This document shows positions 1-7,393 of a DNA stretch of 10,784 bases, piece after piece. Source of the DNA: Saprospiraceae bacterium (GTDB taxonomy: Bacteria; Bacteroidota; Bacteroidia; Chitinophagales; Saprospiraceae); contig JALVCY010000372.1 of NCBI GenBank assembly GCA_027009605.1, positions 1-10,784 of the forward strand, in the 5' to 3' direction. Numbering within the stretch: the first letter of the stretch is position 1; each line of letters begins with the position of its first letter. The translations under genes and the position numbers were made by a program. The notes beneath the pieces are model-generated. The model was not told where the DNA came from, made no database searches, and worked only from the letters and a program-made list of their open reading frames with translations.

Positions 1-469
1 GTTGACACGCAAAATCATGGAACAAGAATTTGGCGACCTATGGCATACTCAAGCCTACGACGACCAAACCACTTGGGGCGAAAAACTATTGACACCGTCT
101 TTGATTTATACACCTTTGATCAATCGACTATTGGATATGGAGCTACCCATTTCGGGGATTGCTCATATCACCGGCGGGGGGATTCAGGATAATTTTCAGC
201 GCGCCTTAAAAGCGTCCGGCAAGGGAGCCGTTTTGGATTCGCTCTTCGAACCGTTGGAAGTCATGAAGCGTATTCAGCAATTAGGGCAAGTCTCCGATGA
301 AGAGGCTTACACCTATTGGAATATGGGCAACGGCATGTTGCTGACCGTGCCCCCTGACTTTGTTGATAAAATACTATCGACGGCACAAACGCTTGATTAT
401 CAAGCTCTTGCCGCCGGAAAAATAACAGATAGTGGCACCGTTCAACTAAAACTTGTGCCCCCTGTCTGA
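1..469 (+). CDS. purM: Phosphoribosylformylglycinamidine cyclo-ligase (AIR synthetase), C-terminal part, cut by window start
   Basis: PurM uses ATP to close the imidazole ring, converting FGAM to AIR, in the cytoplasm (step 5 of purine synthesis). Only the last 155 residues are present; the reading frame is open from base 2 with no start in view, so the gene begins upstream. The TTG at base 2 is an internal leucine codon, not a start. Visible family features are the LTRKIM segment at the very beginning, LLTPSLIY near residues 30-37, the glycine-rich IAHITGGGIQDN near residues 53-64, and the NMGNGM motif near residues 108-113. These belong to the AIRS C-terminal domain; the N-terminal domain is missing because of the window edge, not because the gene looks broken. 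The TGA stop at 467-469 is followed directly by an intrinsic terminator, so purM seems to be the last gene of its transcript although the next gene belongs to the same pathway. Confidence 0.95.
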   Translation, partial: LTRKIMEQEFGDLWHTQAYDDQTTWGEKLLTPSLIYTPLINRLLDMELPISGIAHITGGGIQDNFQRALKASGKGAVLDSLFEPLEVMKRIQQLGQVSDEEAYTYWNMGNGMLLTVPPDFVDKILSTAQTLDYQALAAGKITDSGTVQLKLVPPV

Positions 470-481
470 AAAACTTTTAAG

Positions 482-512
482 AAAGTCTGCGCCACCCCGC
501 AGGCTTTTTTTT
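482..512 (+). terminator. Rho-independent terminator after purM
   Basis: The left arm GTCTGCG (485-491) pairs with the right arm CGCAGGC (498-504) across a six-base loop (492-497), with one G-T wobble. It is followed at once by eight T (505-512). Three A before the stem (482-484) can extend pairing into the T tract. A GC-rich stem with an unbroken T run is a textbook intrinsic terminator. It starts 13 nt after the purM stop and lies 45 nt before the purL start, so it should separate purM from the downstream operon, or act as an attenuator if some transcripts read through. Confidence 0.85.
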
Positions 513-557
513 GTGACCTTTTTTTAAAATTGCCTTTGAGTTGAATTAAAAACAAAC
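513..557 (+). promoter_or_regulatory. Short AT-rich leader, probable promoter region of the purL-purF operon
   Basis: If the preceding terminator works, the seven-gene operon needs a promoter in this 45-nt gap or in the terminator/purM end. A -10-like TAAAAT sits at 525-530, one mismatch from TATAAT, but the place where a -35 box is expected falls in the terminator stem (about 502-507) and shows no TTGACA. A TTGTGA at 511-516 is too close to pair with it. There is no room for a purine riboswitch, and no clear operator palindrome or Shine-Dalgarno sequence. The placement is inferred from context more than from motifs. Confidence 0.25.
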
Positions 558-3500
558 ATGATCACAACCATCCAAATCTCTAAAGCACCTTCCTTTTCCG
601 ATGTCCGGGGGCATTTTTTGCGCAAGCAGGCTCGAGCTCAATTAGGCATCGACACCGGTATCGTCAAACACACCAAAGTCTTTGCCATCAACTATCCGCT
701 GACTCCGGCAGAATTAAAAGCCTTTGCCAACGAATGCATCAAAGATGCCATCACCGATGACGTATTTATCAACCGGTTTTGGGAAGATGACTCCTTTCAA
801 TCTTACATCGCCATCGCCAAACTTCCCGGAGTCACCGACGATGAAGGTATGTCCGCTCAAATGGCCTTGGCAGATTTTCTAAATAAAAAATTAGACCTGA
901 AGACCCAGCATATTTTCTCGCAAGAGATTTTTTATATTAAAAATTCCCTTTCGGAAAATCAGCTCTTGACCATCGCCAAAAAACTATTGGCCAATCCTTT
1001 AATCCATCATATTTCCGTCTTCCACAAGCATCAAGCAAAATCATCCTTCCGCAATCTTTATGTGCCCTTTGTCGAAATGAAAGTGGATCAAACGACGCAC
1101 CACATCAATCTCAACATCTCCGACGAAGACCTGCGCCGGCTCTCCAAAAAACTCATCCTAGCCCTCAACCTGGAAGAGATGCAAGCCATCCAAAATTATT
1201 TTAACCGAGCCGACATCATCTCCCAAAGAGCAGCCCAAAACCTAAAGCCCAACCCCACCGATTGTGAATTGGAAATACTCGCCCAAACTTGGTCGGAGCA
1301 TTGCAAACACAAAGAATTTTCTGCCGTTGTCCAGTTTGAAGACCTGGATTCCGGTCAAAAGAAAACCATCAATTCCATCTTCAAGACTTACATCAAAGGG
1401 GCCACTGATGTCGTCCAAAAAAACTTGCAAGCCAATGATAATCAATGGCTTATTAAAGTATTCTCCGACAATGCCGGCGTTGTCCAAGCCACTGACAACC
1501 AACTGTTTGTCTGGAAGGTCGAAACCCACAATTCACCGTCCGCTCTCGACCCTTACGGCGGTGCCATCACCGGAATCTTGGGATGCAACCGGGATGCCAT
1601 GGGTACCGGTGTCGGTGGTGCCAAATTATTTTTTAATACCAACGTCCTTTGTTTTGGTGCACCCGACTACGATAAACCCCTTTTGAGCGGTCAACTTCAT
1701 CCCAAACAAATCATGGAAGGTGTGGTCAAAGGTATCGAAGACGGGGGCAACAAATCAGGTATTCCCACTGTCAACGGCGCTATTTTATTTGACGAAAGAT
1801 ATGCCGGCAAGCCGTTGGTCTATTGCGGTACCGGTGCGTTGATGCCCAATCAGTTTGCCGGAAAAAATGCTTGGGAAAAACCCATTGACCCGGGAGATTA
1901 TATCATCATGGCCGGCGGACGCGTCGGGAAAGACGGGATTCACGGAGCTACTTTTTCTTCCGTCGAATTGGACGAACATTCGCCACATTCCGCCGTCCAA
2001 ATCGGCAGCCCCATCACCCAAAAAAAATTGGCCGACTTCATGACCAAAGCCGCCGAATCCGGTCTGCTCAAATCTAGCACGGACAATGGTGCCGGCGGTC
2101 TTTCTTCTTCTATCGGAGAGTTGGCCGAAATCACCAATGGGGCGATTGTTCATTTGGAAAAAGTCCCCTTAAAATATGCCGGACTCAAACCTTGGGAGAT
2201 TTTTATTTCCGAATCCCAAGAGCGAATGAGCTTGGTCGTCGAGCCCAAAAATGTAGCCGGCTTGTTTAAGCTGGCGCAAAAAATGGAAGTCGAAGTATCC
2301 CATATCGGAAACTTTACCGACAATGGATTTTTGGATGTGCGCTTTGATAATCAGTGTATTGCGTACATTGATATGGACTTTTTGCACAATGGCGTGCCAC
2401 AAAAAAAGATGGTCGCCGAATGGAAAAAACCGGTCACCAAAACCGTTGACTATCACCAACTCAATGACCTGGACTTAAACGCCATGACCCAAGCCGTATT
2501 GGCCGATTTTAACGTTCGCTCCAGAGAGCCCATCATCCGCCAATACGACCATGAAGTTCAGGGCAAATCCATTATCAAGCCACTCATGGGCAAAGGTCAA
2601 GCGCCCCAAGATGCGGCCGTCCTTCGATTGAATTTTGATGGCTACGAAGGCATTGCCGTGTCCAATGGGATTGCCCCGAAATTTAGCGATTTAGACCCGT
2701 ATGAAATGTCTTGCGGAGCTTTTGACGAAGGCATCCGGCAGATTATTTCGGTGGGTGGGCAGCTCCCCAATACCGCAAAAAATGATGGCATTTTTTGGTC
2801 GGTCAATGATAATTTTTGCGTGCCCGATTCGGCCTATGACCCGGTCAATAATCCGGATGGCAAATCCAAACTGGGCCAGTTGATTTGGATGGCAGAAGGT
2901 CTGTATGACATGGCTACTTTTTTTGATATTCCGTTGACATCCGGCAAGGACAGTATGAAAAATGACTTTAAGGCAGATGGGATAAAAATATCGATTCCGC
3001 CCACCATTCTCTATTCCATGACAGCGAAGATACCGGATATTCGCCGGACGGTGACTGCTGATTTTAAGCAAGCGGGAGATTTGATTTATCAATTGGGTGA
3101 GACCTATGATGAATTGGGTGGCTCGATTTTCTTCCAAAAATTAAAAATAGATGCCGGGATTGCGCCCAAAGTCCGGAAGCAAAAAGCCAAAGAATTATAT
3201 TTGGCGATAATGGAAGCCAACCGACTTGGGCTGATTGCTTCCAGCCATGACTTGTCGGATGGTGGACTAGTGGTGGCACTGGCCGAATGTGCGATGGATG
3301 CCCGTTTGGGGGCACAGATTGACTTGGATGCGTTGGGTGATGCGCCGGCGATTGTCCAGTTATTTTCTGAATCGCATTCGCGTTTTGTCGTTTCCGTAAG
3401 ACCGCAGCACCAACAGCGTTTTGAGCAAATTCTTAAGGAGCGCGCCTTTAGAATCGGACAGGTGACTGAGCGGCCGGAATTCATCATACAAAAGCATCAA

Positions 3501-3560
3501 GAAGTATTGCTTGCGCAAAAATTAACCCAATTATCCAACGCTTGGAATACGCCATTTTAA
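558..3560 (+). CDS. purL: Phosphoribosylformylglycinamidine synthase, PurS-PurL fused synthetase subunit
   Basis: With PurQ supplying ammonia from glutamine, this subunit converts FGAR to FGAM using ATP (step 4). The 1000-residue protein lies between small PurL (about 600-750 aa, separate PurS) and the single-chain enzyme (about 1200-1300 aa, PurQ fused). The extra N-terminal ~165 residues look like two PurS-type repeats (about 1-80 and 85-165). A linker follows (about 170-225), with the LNLEEMQAIQNYF segment. Then come two AIRS-type halves: WSEHCKHK (H248) and ETHNSPSALDPYGGA (H324) mark the first active-site half, AGGRVGKDGIHGATFSS the first C-terminal domain, SGKDSMKND the second N-terminal domain, and LGETYDELGGS the second C-terminal domain. 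The protein is known as PurSL in lineages such as Geobacter, as I recall. The ATG at 558 follows an A-rich leader with no Shine-Dalgarno. purQ starts 11 nt after its TAA. Base composition shifts along the gene: the first half is C-rich on this strand, the last third G-rich. Confidence 0.95.
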   Translation: MITTIQISKAPSFSDVRGHFLRKQARAQLGIDTGIVKHTKVFAINYPLTPAELKAFANECIKDAITDDVFINRFWEDDSFQSYIAIAKLPGVTDDEGMSAQMALADFLNKKLDLKTQHIFSQEIFYIKNSLSENQLLTIAKKLLANPLIHHISVFHKHQAKSSFRNLYVPFVEMKVDQTTHHINLNISDEDLRRLSKKLILALNLEEMQAIQNYFNRADIISQRAAQNLKPNPTDCELEILAQTWSEHCKHKEFSAVVQFEDLDSGQKKTINSIFKTYIKGATDVVQKNLQANDNQWLIKVFSDNAGVVQATDNQLFVWKVETHNSPSALDPYGGAITGILGCNRDAMGTGVGGAKLFFNTNVLCFGAPDYDKPLLSGQLHPKQIMEGVVKGIEDGGNKSGIPTVNGAILFDERYAGKPLVYCGTGALMPNQFAGKNAWEKPIDPGDYIIMAGGRVGKDGIHGATFSSVELDEHSPHSAVQIGSPITQKKLADFMTKAAESGLLKSSTDNGAGGLSSSIGELAEITNGAIVHLEKVPLKYAGLKPWEIFISESQERMSLVVEPKNVAGLFKLAQKMEVEVSHIGNFTDNGFLDVRFDNQCIAYIDMDFLHNGVPQKKMVAEWKKPVTKTVDYHQLNDLDLNAMTQAVLADFNVRSREPIIRQYDHEVQGKSIIKPLMGKGQAPQDAAVLRLNFDGYEGIAVSNGIAPKFSDLDPYEMSCGAFDEGIRQIISVGGQLPNTAKNDGIFWSVNDNFCVPDSAYDPVNNPDGKSKLGQLIWMAEGLYDMATFFDIPLTSGKDSMKNDFKADGIKISIPPTILYSMTAKIPDIRRTVTADFKQAGDLIYQLGETYDELGGSIFFQKLKIDAGIAPKVRKQKAKELYLAIMEANRLGLIASSHDLSDGGLVVALAECAMDARLGAQIDLDALGDAPAIVQLFSESHSRFVVSVRPQHQQRFEQILKERAFRIGQVTERPEFIIQKHQEVLLAQKLTQLSNAWNTPF

Positions 3561-3571
3561 ATTTTTGATTC

Positions 3572-4390
3572 ATGACAAAAGCATTAATTATCACCGGATT
3601 TGGCATCAACTGCGAACAAGAAATGGCCGCTGCTTACCGGCTCGCCAATGCCCAAGCCCACATCGCCCATATCAATGATATTTTTGACGGAAGTTGCACA
3701 ATCCATGACTATGATATTTTAAATTTTCCCGGTGGATTCTCTTTCGGTGACGATTTAGGCTCAGGCAAGGTCATGGCTAACAAGCTGAAATACAAGCGAT
3801 TACCCAATCAGAAGACCTTTCTGGATGAAGTTAAAAAGTTCATTGCAGACGGAAAATATATTTTAGGAATTTGCAATGGATTTCAATTTTTAGTACGCTT
3901 GGGTCTGGTGCCGAATGTGCAAATTAAGTTCGAGCAAGAAGCTACGTTGGCGCAAAATGACTCCGGAATATTTGAAGACCGCTGGGTCTATTGTAAGGTT
4001 AATCCCCAATCCAAGTCTCCTTTTTTAAAAGGAATTGACGTCCTTCCGCTTCCCGTCCGGCATGGCGAAGGGAAGTTGATTATGGCATCGGAATTATCAC
4101 AAGAAGTGCTAGACAAAAATCTTCAGGCACTGACCTATTGTGCTGCTTCCGGCCATCCGGCTTTAGACTATCCGGCCAATCCCAACGGCTCTGCTCATCA
4201 GATTGCAGGCTTGACGGATACGACCGGTCAGATACTAGGCTTGATGCCCCATCCCGAAGCTTTTTTGAGCTTGTACAATCACCCTGATTGGCCAAGTATT
4301 AAAAATAAAAACCCAAAAATCAATGAAGACGGACAAGGTCTTCAAATATTCAAAAACATTGTCCAACACATCAACACCAAGAAAACATGA
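3572..4390 (+). CDS. purQ: Phosphoribosylformylglycinamidine synthase, glutamine amidotransferase subunit
   Basis: PurQ hydrolyses glutamine and passes ammonia to PurL for FGAM formation. The 272-residue protein is a class I (triad) glutamine amidotransferase. The nucleophile is C101 in the elbow LGICNGFQFL, and the other triad residues are H227 and E229 in LMPHPEAF near the C-terminus. NFPGGFSFGDDLGSGK (about residues 51-66) is the N-terminal PurQ signature, and VRHGEGKL is the conserved strand near the active site. The length is longer than the ~225 aa Bacillus PurQ and resembles the PurQ that partners PurSL-type synthetases, which fits the upstream gene. It starts 11 nt after purL with no Shine-Dalgarno. 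Its TGA stop overlaps the purH start in ATGA, suggesting translational coupling. Confidence 0.96.
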   Translation: MTKALIITGFGINCEQEMAAAYRLANAQAHIAHINDIFDGSCTIHDYDILNFPGGFSFGDDLGSGKVMANKLKYKRLPNQKTFLDEVKKFIADGKYILGICNGFQFLVRLGLVPNVQIKFEQEATLAQNDSGIFEDRWVYCKVNPQSKSPFLKGIDVLPLPVRHGEGKLIMASELSQEVLDKNLQALTYCAASGHPALDYPANPNGSAHQIAGLTDTTGQILGLMPHPEAFLSLYNHPDWPSIKNKNPKINEDGQGLQIFKNIVQHINTKKT

Positions 4391-4392
4391 TG
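4387..4392 (+). promoter_or_regulatory. purQ/purH stop-start overlap with tandem ATG codons
   Basis: The sequence ATGATG holds the purQ stop (TGA, 4388-4390) inside two adjacent in-frame purH starts (4387-4389 and 4390-4392). Terminating ribosomes could restart at either ATG, so purH may be made with one or two N-terminal methionines. No Shine-Dalgarno precedes it, only the A-rich CCAAGAAAAC. The same ATGA arrangement recurs at purC-purE/purD (7390-7393) and purD/purN (8652-8655). Confidence 0.7.
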
Positions 4393-5991
4393 AGCACTAT
4401 CCAAATTAAAAGAGCCTTGCTCAGTGTCTCCGACAAAACCGGCATCGTACCTTTAGCGCAACAACTCCATGCCGGCGGTTGCGAAATCATCTCTACCGGC
4501 GGCACACGCAAAAAATTGGAAGAAGCCCGGATTCCGGTCACAGAGATTTCTTCTGTTACCAAAAATCCGGAAGCCTTTTCCGGAAGGATGAAAACCATCT
4601 CCTTTCACATCGAATCCGCCTTGCTTTTTGACCGCGAAAAAGATGCGACTGAAGCCCAAGCTCTTGATATTCAACCTATTGACTTGGTCGTCTGCAATCT
4701 CTATCCTTTTGCGAAAGTATTAGCGGCAGGAGCAGATTTTGAGACCTTAATTGAAAATATTGACATTGGCGGTCCGACCATGATACGGGCAGCCGCCAAA
4801 AATTTTAAGTATGTGACCGTGCTCACTTCACCCACCGAATATGATGAATTCTTAACAGAATATCAATCATCCAAAGCCACCACCTACGACTTTCGCAAAA
4901 AGCAAATGGTCCAAGCTTTTAATCATACCGCCGACTATGATGCGCTGATTGCAACCACCATGAGCCGGCATGTTGGCGAAGCCGGTGTCCGTTTCAGTTT
5001 TAATAACGGGCAAAAATTACGCTACGGAGAAAATAGCCACCAACCGGCCAAGATGTACCAAAATGCCCAAGGAACTTATTCCTTAGCCGATATGAATATC
5101 TTACAAGGCAAAGCTATTTCTTACAATAATGTCTTGGACATCACCGGTGCCATTGATTCTGTTAAAAACGGACAACGCCAAAGTTGCGCCGTCATCAAAC
5201 ACAGCAATCCTTGCGGAATCGCCGAAACTGACCACCAACGAAAATCTTTGGAATTAGCTTGGGCAGGAGACCCCATTTCTGCCTTCGGCTCTATTATTGC
5301 TTTTAATACGCCGGTGGATTTGGAGACGGTAGAATTTTTTGAATTAGATCATCCGGACAAGGCCAAACGCAAATTTATTGAGGTCATCATCGCCCCTAAA
5401 TTTTCTAAAGAAGCGTTGGCTTATCTGACCCATTCCAAAAATTTACGTGTCTTGGAACTGGATTTGGCGAAGTTGCCGCAATCTCAGGAATACCGCTTGA
5501 TGCACGGCATCTTATTGGAGCAAGCCCCCGATAAGGCACTTTATCAATACTTGGAATCCAAGACCCAAAAAGAATTATCCATCGACAAGAACAAGGGACT
5601 CATCGAGTTTGGGCTGCAAGCTATTAAAAATATTAAATCCAACTCCATCGCCATTGTCACCCAACTAGGCGACCAATATTGCCTGATGGGCATGGGCGCC
5701 GGACAGCCTAACCGCTTGATTGCTACTAAGTTAGCGACGGACAAGGCCAAAGATTTTATTGTTCATCAATTTGGGGATAATCCGCAAACCATCCAAAAAT
5801 ATTTGGCGGAGGCCATTTTGATTTCCGATGCCTTCTTTCCTTTTGCCGACAATATTGAATTGGCGGCGGCGGCCGGAATTAGGCAAGTGGTTCAGCCGGG
5901 TGGCTCCATCCGTGACAAATCCGTCATCAACAAATGCAACGAACTAGGCATGGCCATGGCCTTTACAGGAATGAGACACTTCAAACACTAA
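4387..5991 (+). CDS. purH: Bifunctional AICAR transformylase / IMP cyclohydrolase
   Basis: PurH performs the last two steps to IMP: formyl transfer from 10-formyl-THF to AICAR, then cyclisation of FAICAR. At 534 aa it has the usual full length. The N-terminal MGS-like cyclohydrolase domain (about 1-190) shows LLSVSDKTG and STGGTRK. The residues corresponding to the human ATIC cyclohydrolase set (Lys66, Tyr104, Asp125, Lys137) are kept as K69, Y106 in NLYPF, and D126 and K138 in IDIGGPTMIRAAAK. The transformylase domain (about 200-534) shows LRYGENSHQ, the catalytic KHSNPCG (K271, H272), SDAFFPFAD and PGGSIRD, ending in TGMRHFKH. The segment after K69 is unusual: the common KTLHPxxHGG(L/I)L is replaced by KTISFHIESALLFDREK, keeping K and T but losing the LHP and His-Gly elements. 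The start is the first of two tandem ATGs overlapping purQ; the second (4390) is equally possible. Confidence 0.97.
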   Translation: MMSTIQIKRALLSVSDKTGIVPLAQQLHAGGCEIISTGGTRKKLEEARIPVTEISSVTKNPEAFSGRMKTISFHIESALLFDREKDATEAQALDIQPIDLVVCNLYPFAKVLAAGADFETLIENIDIGGPTMIRAAAKNFKYVTVLTSPTEYDEFLTEYQSSKATTYDFRKKQMVQAFNHTADYDALIATTMSRHVGEAGVRFSFNNGQKLRYGENSHQPAKMYQNAQGTYSLADMNILQGKAISYNNVLDITGAIDSVKNGQRQSCAVIKHSNPCGIAETDHQRKSLELAWAGDPISAFGSIIAFNTPVDLETVEFFELDHPDKAKRKFIEVIIAPKFSKEALAYLTHSKNLRVLELDLAKLPQSQEYRLMHGILLEQAPDKALYQYLESKTQKELSIDKNKGLIEFGLQAIKNIKSNSIAIVTQLGDQYCLMGMGAGQPNRLIATKLATDKAKDFIVHQFGDNPQTIQKYLAEAILISDAFFPFADNIELAAAAGIRQVVQPGGSIRDKSVINKCNELGMAMAFTGMRHFKH

Positions 5992-6010
5992 CCCAAAAAA
6001 GCAATTCATC

Positions 6011-7393
6011 ATGCACACTTTTTCTAATTTTTCAACTCCACAACTCCAAACCATCCACCAAGGAAAGGTCCGGGACAGCATCCGCGTCAATGACAAAAAA
6101 AGGTTGATAGTGGTCACCGACCGGATTTCGGCCTTTAATAAAAAAATCAAAACACCGATTCCCCACAAGGGGGCGGTACTGAATGGGATTACCAATTTTT
6201 GGTTTGACTTGACCAAGGACATTATCCCCAATCATCTCATCAAGGTCATTGACCCCAATATTTCGTTGGTACATGAAGCCGAGCCCATCCGGATAGAGAT
6301 GATTGTGCGCGGATATTTGACAGGCTCCATGTGGCGCGGCTACGAAAACGGGCAAAGAGAATTCAGCGGGGTCGTCGCACCGGAAGGCATGACCAAAAAT
6401 CAGTCTTTTGCCTCTCCAATTTTGACACCGACCACCAAGGACGAAGATGATACCGAAATCACCGAAGCCAATATCATCAAATCCAAGTTGGTCAAAAAAG
6501 CCACTTATCAAAAAATGAAAAAAGTGGCGCTCGAATTATTTAAGCGGGGCAGTGAATACCTTGATTCTAAGGGGATTATCTTGGTGGACACCAAGTATGA
6601 ATTTGGACTGCTCAATGGAAAGTTAATTTTGATTGATGAAATTCACACGCCCGATTCCTCCCGTTTCTGGCGCAAAAAGGACTACCAAAAATCTCCCCAA
6701 AAAGCCGAACAGATGGACAAGGAATTTGTCCGCCAATGGATGCTCGCCAACAAGGTCGATGGCAAAGTACCCTTGGAACTTCCGGCCAAAATCGTGAATG
6801 AAACCAGCCGCCGATACCGTGAGATTTATGAATTGGTGACCGGCCAAAAATTTGAAATTTCTGACTTGGAGCCCAAGACCCGTGCCTACCACCATTTGGT
6901 CAAAGCCAAGCTCATCAAGCCCGGATTTGTGGCTATATGCATGGGTTCTAAATCTGATTTACCCCATGTCCGGAAGATTGAAAAAATCATCAAATCTTAT
7001 CCGATCAAAGTCAGCAAGCGAATTATTTCCGCCCACAAAAACGGGGAACGTATTCTCGAATTAGCGAAAGCCTATAACGAAAGTATTGAGCCGGTAGCGG
7101 TGATTGCCGTGGCGGGACGCTCCAACGGATTGGGCGGTGCATTGGCCGCTAATCTGACTGCGCCCGTCATTAATTGTCCGCCATTCTCGGACAAGACAGA
7201 TATGATTGTTAATTTGAATTCTTCCCTGATGATGCCGTCCAACACGCCGGCTTCGACCGTCATCCATGCAGACAATGCCGCCTTGGCTGCTGTGCGTGCT
7301 TTGAATATTCCTGACATCCGCAGACAGATGAATCAAGAAATCCAAAAGATGAAATCTGACTTACAACTAGCTGATAATCAAGTGAATAAATGA
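6011..7393 (+). CDS. purC-purE: Fused SAICAR synthetase (PurC) - class II AIR carboxylase (PurE)
   Basis: One 460-residue protein joins steps 6 and 7. Residues 1 to ~300 are SAICAR synthetase, which ligates aspartate to CAIR with ATP: GKVRDSI (18-24), TDRISAFN (36-43), MIVRGYLTGSMWRGY, SPILTPTTKDEDD, VDTKYEFGL and DEIHTPDSSRFW. This is the long, yeast Ade1-like PurC form (VRD, TDRISAF), not the short GKTKEVY form. From V307 a PurE domain begins with VAICMGSKSDL, then SAHK (340-343) and AVAGRSNGLG (366-375). SAHK plus AGRSNGLG is the class II pattern, as in animal PAICS and Treponema denticola PurE, which carboxylates AIR directly with CO2; class I enzymes have SAHR and AAHLPGM. No PurK is present, as expected. 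The linker is only a few residues, and no stop or frameshift interrupts the join. The ATG at 6011 lies 19 nt after purH with no Shine-Dalgarno. Its TGA overlaps the purD start. Confidence 0.93.
   Translation: MHTFSNFSTPQLQTIHQGKVRDSIRVNDKKRLIVVTDRISAFNKKIKTPIPHKGAVLNGITNFWFDLTKDIIPNHLIKVIDPNISLVHEAEPIRIEMIVRGYLTGSMWRGYENGQREFSGVVAPEGMTKNQSFASPILTPTTKDEDDTEITEANIIKSKLVKKATYQKMKKVALELFKRGSEYLDSKGIILVDTKYEFGLLNGKLILIDEIHTPDSSRFWRKKDYQKSPQKAEQMDKEFVRQWMLANKVDGKVPLELPAKIVNETSRRYREIYELVTGQKFEISDLEPKTRAYHHLVKAKLIKPGFVAICMGSKSDLPHVRKIEKIIKSYPIKVSKRIISAHKNGERILELAKAYNESIEPVAVIAVAGRSNGLGGALAANLTAPVINCPPFSDKTDMIVNLNSSLMMPSNTPASTVIHADNAALAAVRALNIPDIRRQMNQEIQKMKSDLQLADNQVNK

Noticed and set aside
2..4. 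TTG as a start codon for a short PurM-like protein
   Set aside because: PurM homology runs straight through the window edge and the N-terminal domain is absent, so this is an internal leucine codon of a truncated view, not a start.
470..557. Possible purine or PRPP riboswitch upstream of purL
   Set aside because: Only 88 nt are available, largely taken by a simple terminator hairpin. I see no three-way junction or conserved riboswitch core.
1264..1686. 140-codon + strand open frame inside purL
   Set aside because: It overlaps the conserved WSEHC to YGGA active-site region of purL in another frame, and its translation is rich in S/P/T with no recognisable motif. It is a shadow of the real gene.
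2934..2970. TTGACA followed by TATGAA, resembling a promoter inside purL
   Set aside because: The spacing is about 14 nt, too short, and the bases encode the conserved LTSGKDSMKND motif. No gene start lies nearby.
2691..3137. 148-codon - strand open frame opposite purL
   Set aside because: It is antisense to the SGKDSM region of PurL, and composition alone explains the open frame.
6032..6511. 159-codon - strand open frame opposite the PurC domain
   Set aside because: It lies entirely antisense to strongly conserved PurC motifs, has no leader signals, and its protein resembles no family I recognise.
6011..7393. PurE part as a class I N5-CAIR mutase needing PurK
   Set aside because: Class I enzymes have SAHR and AAHLPGM; here the corresponding sites are SAHK and AGRSNGLG, the class II pattern, and no purK is present.
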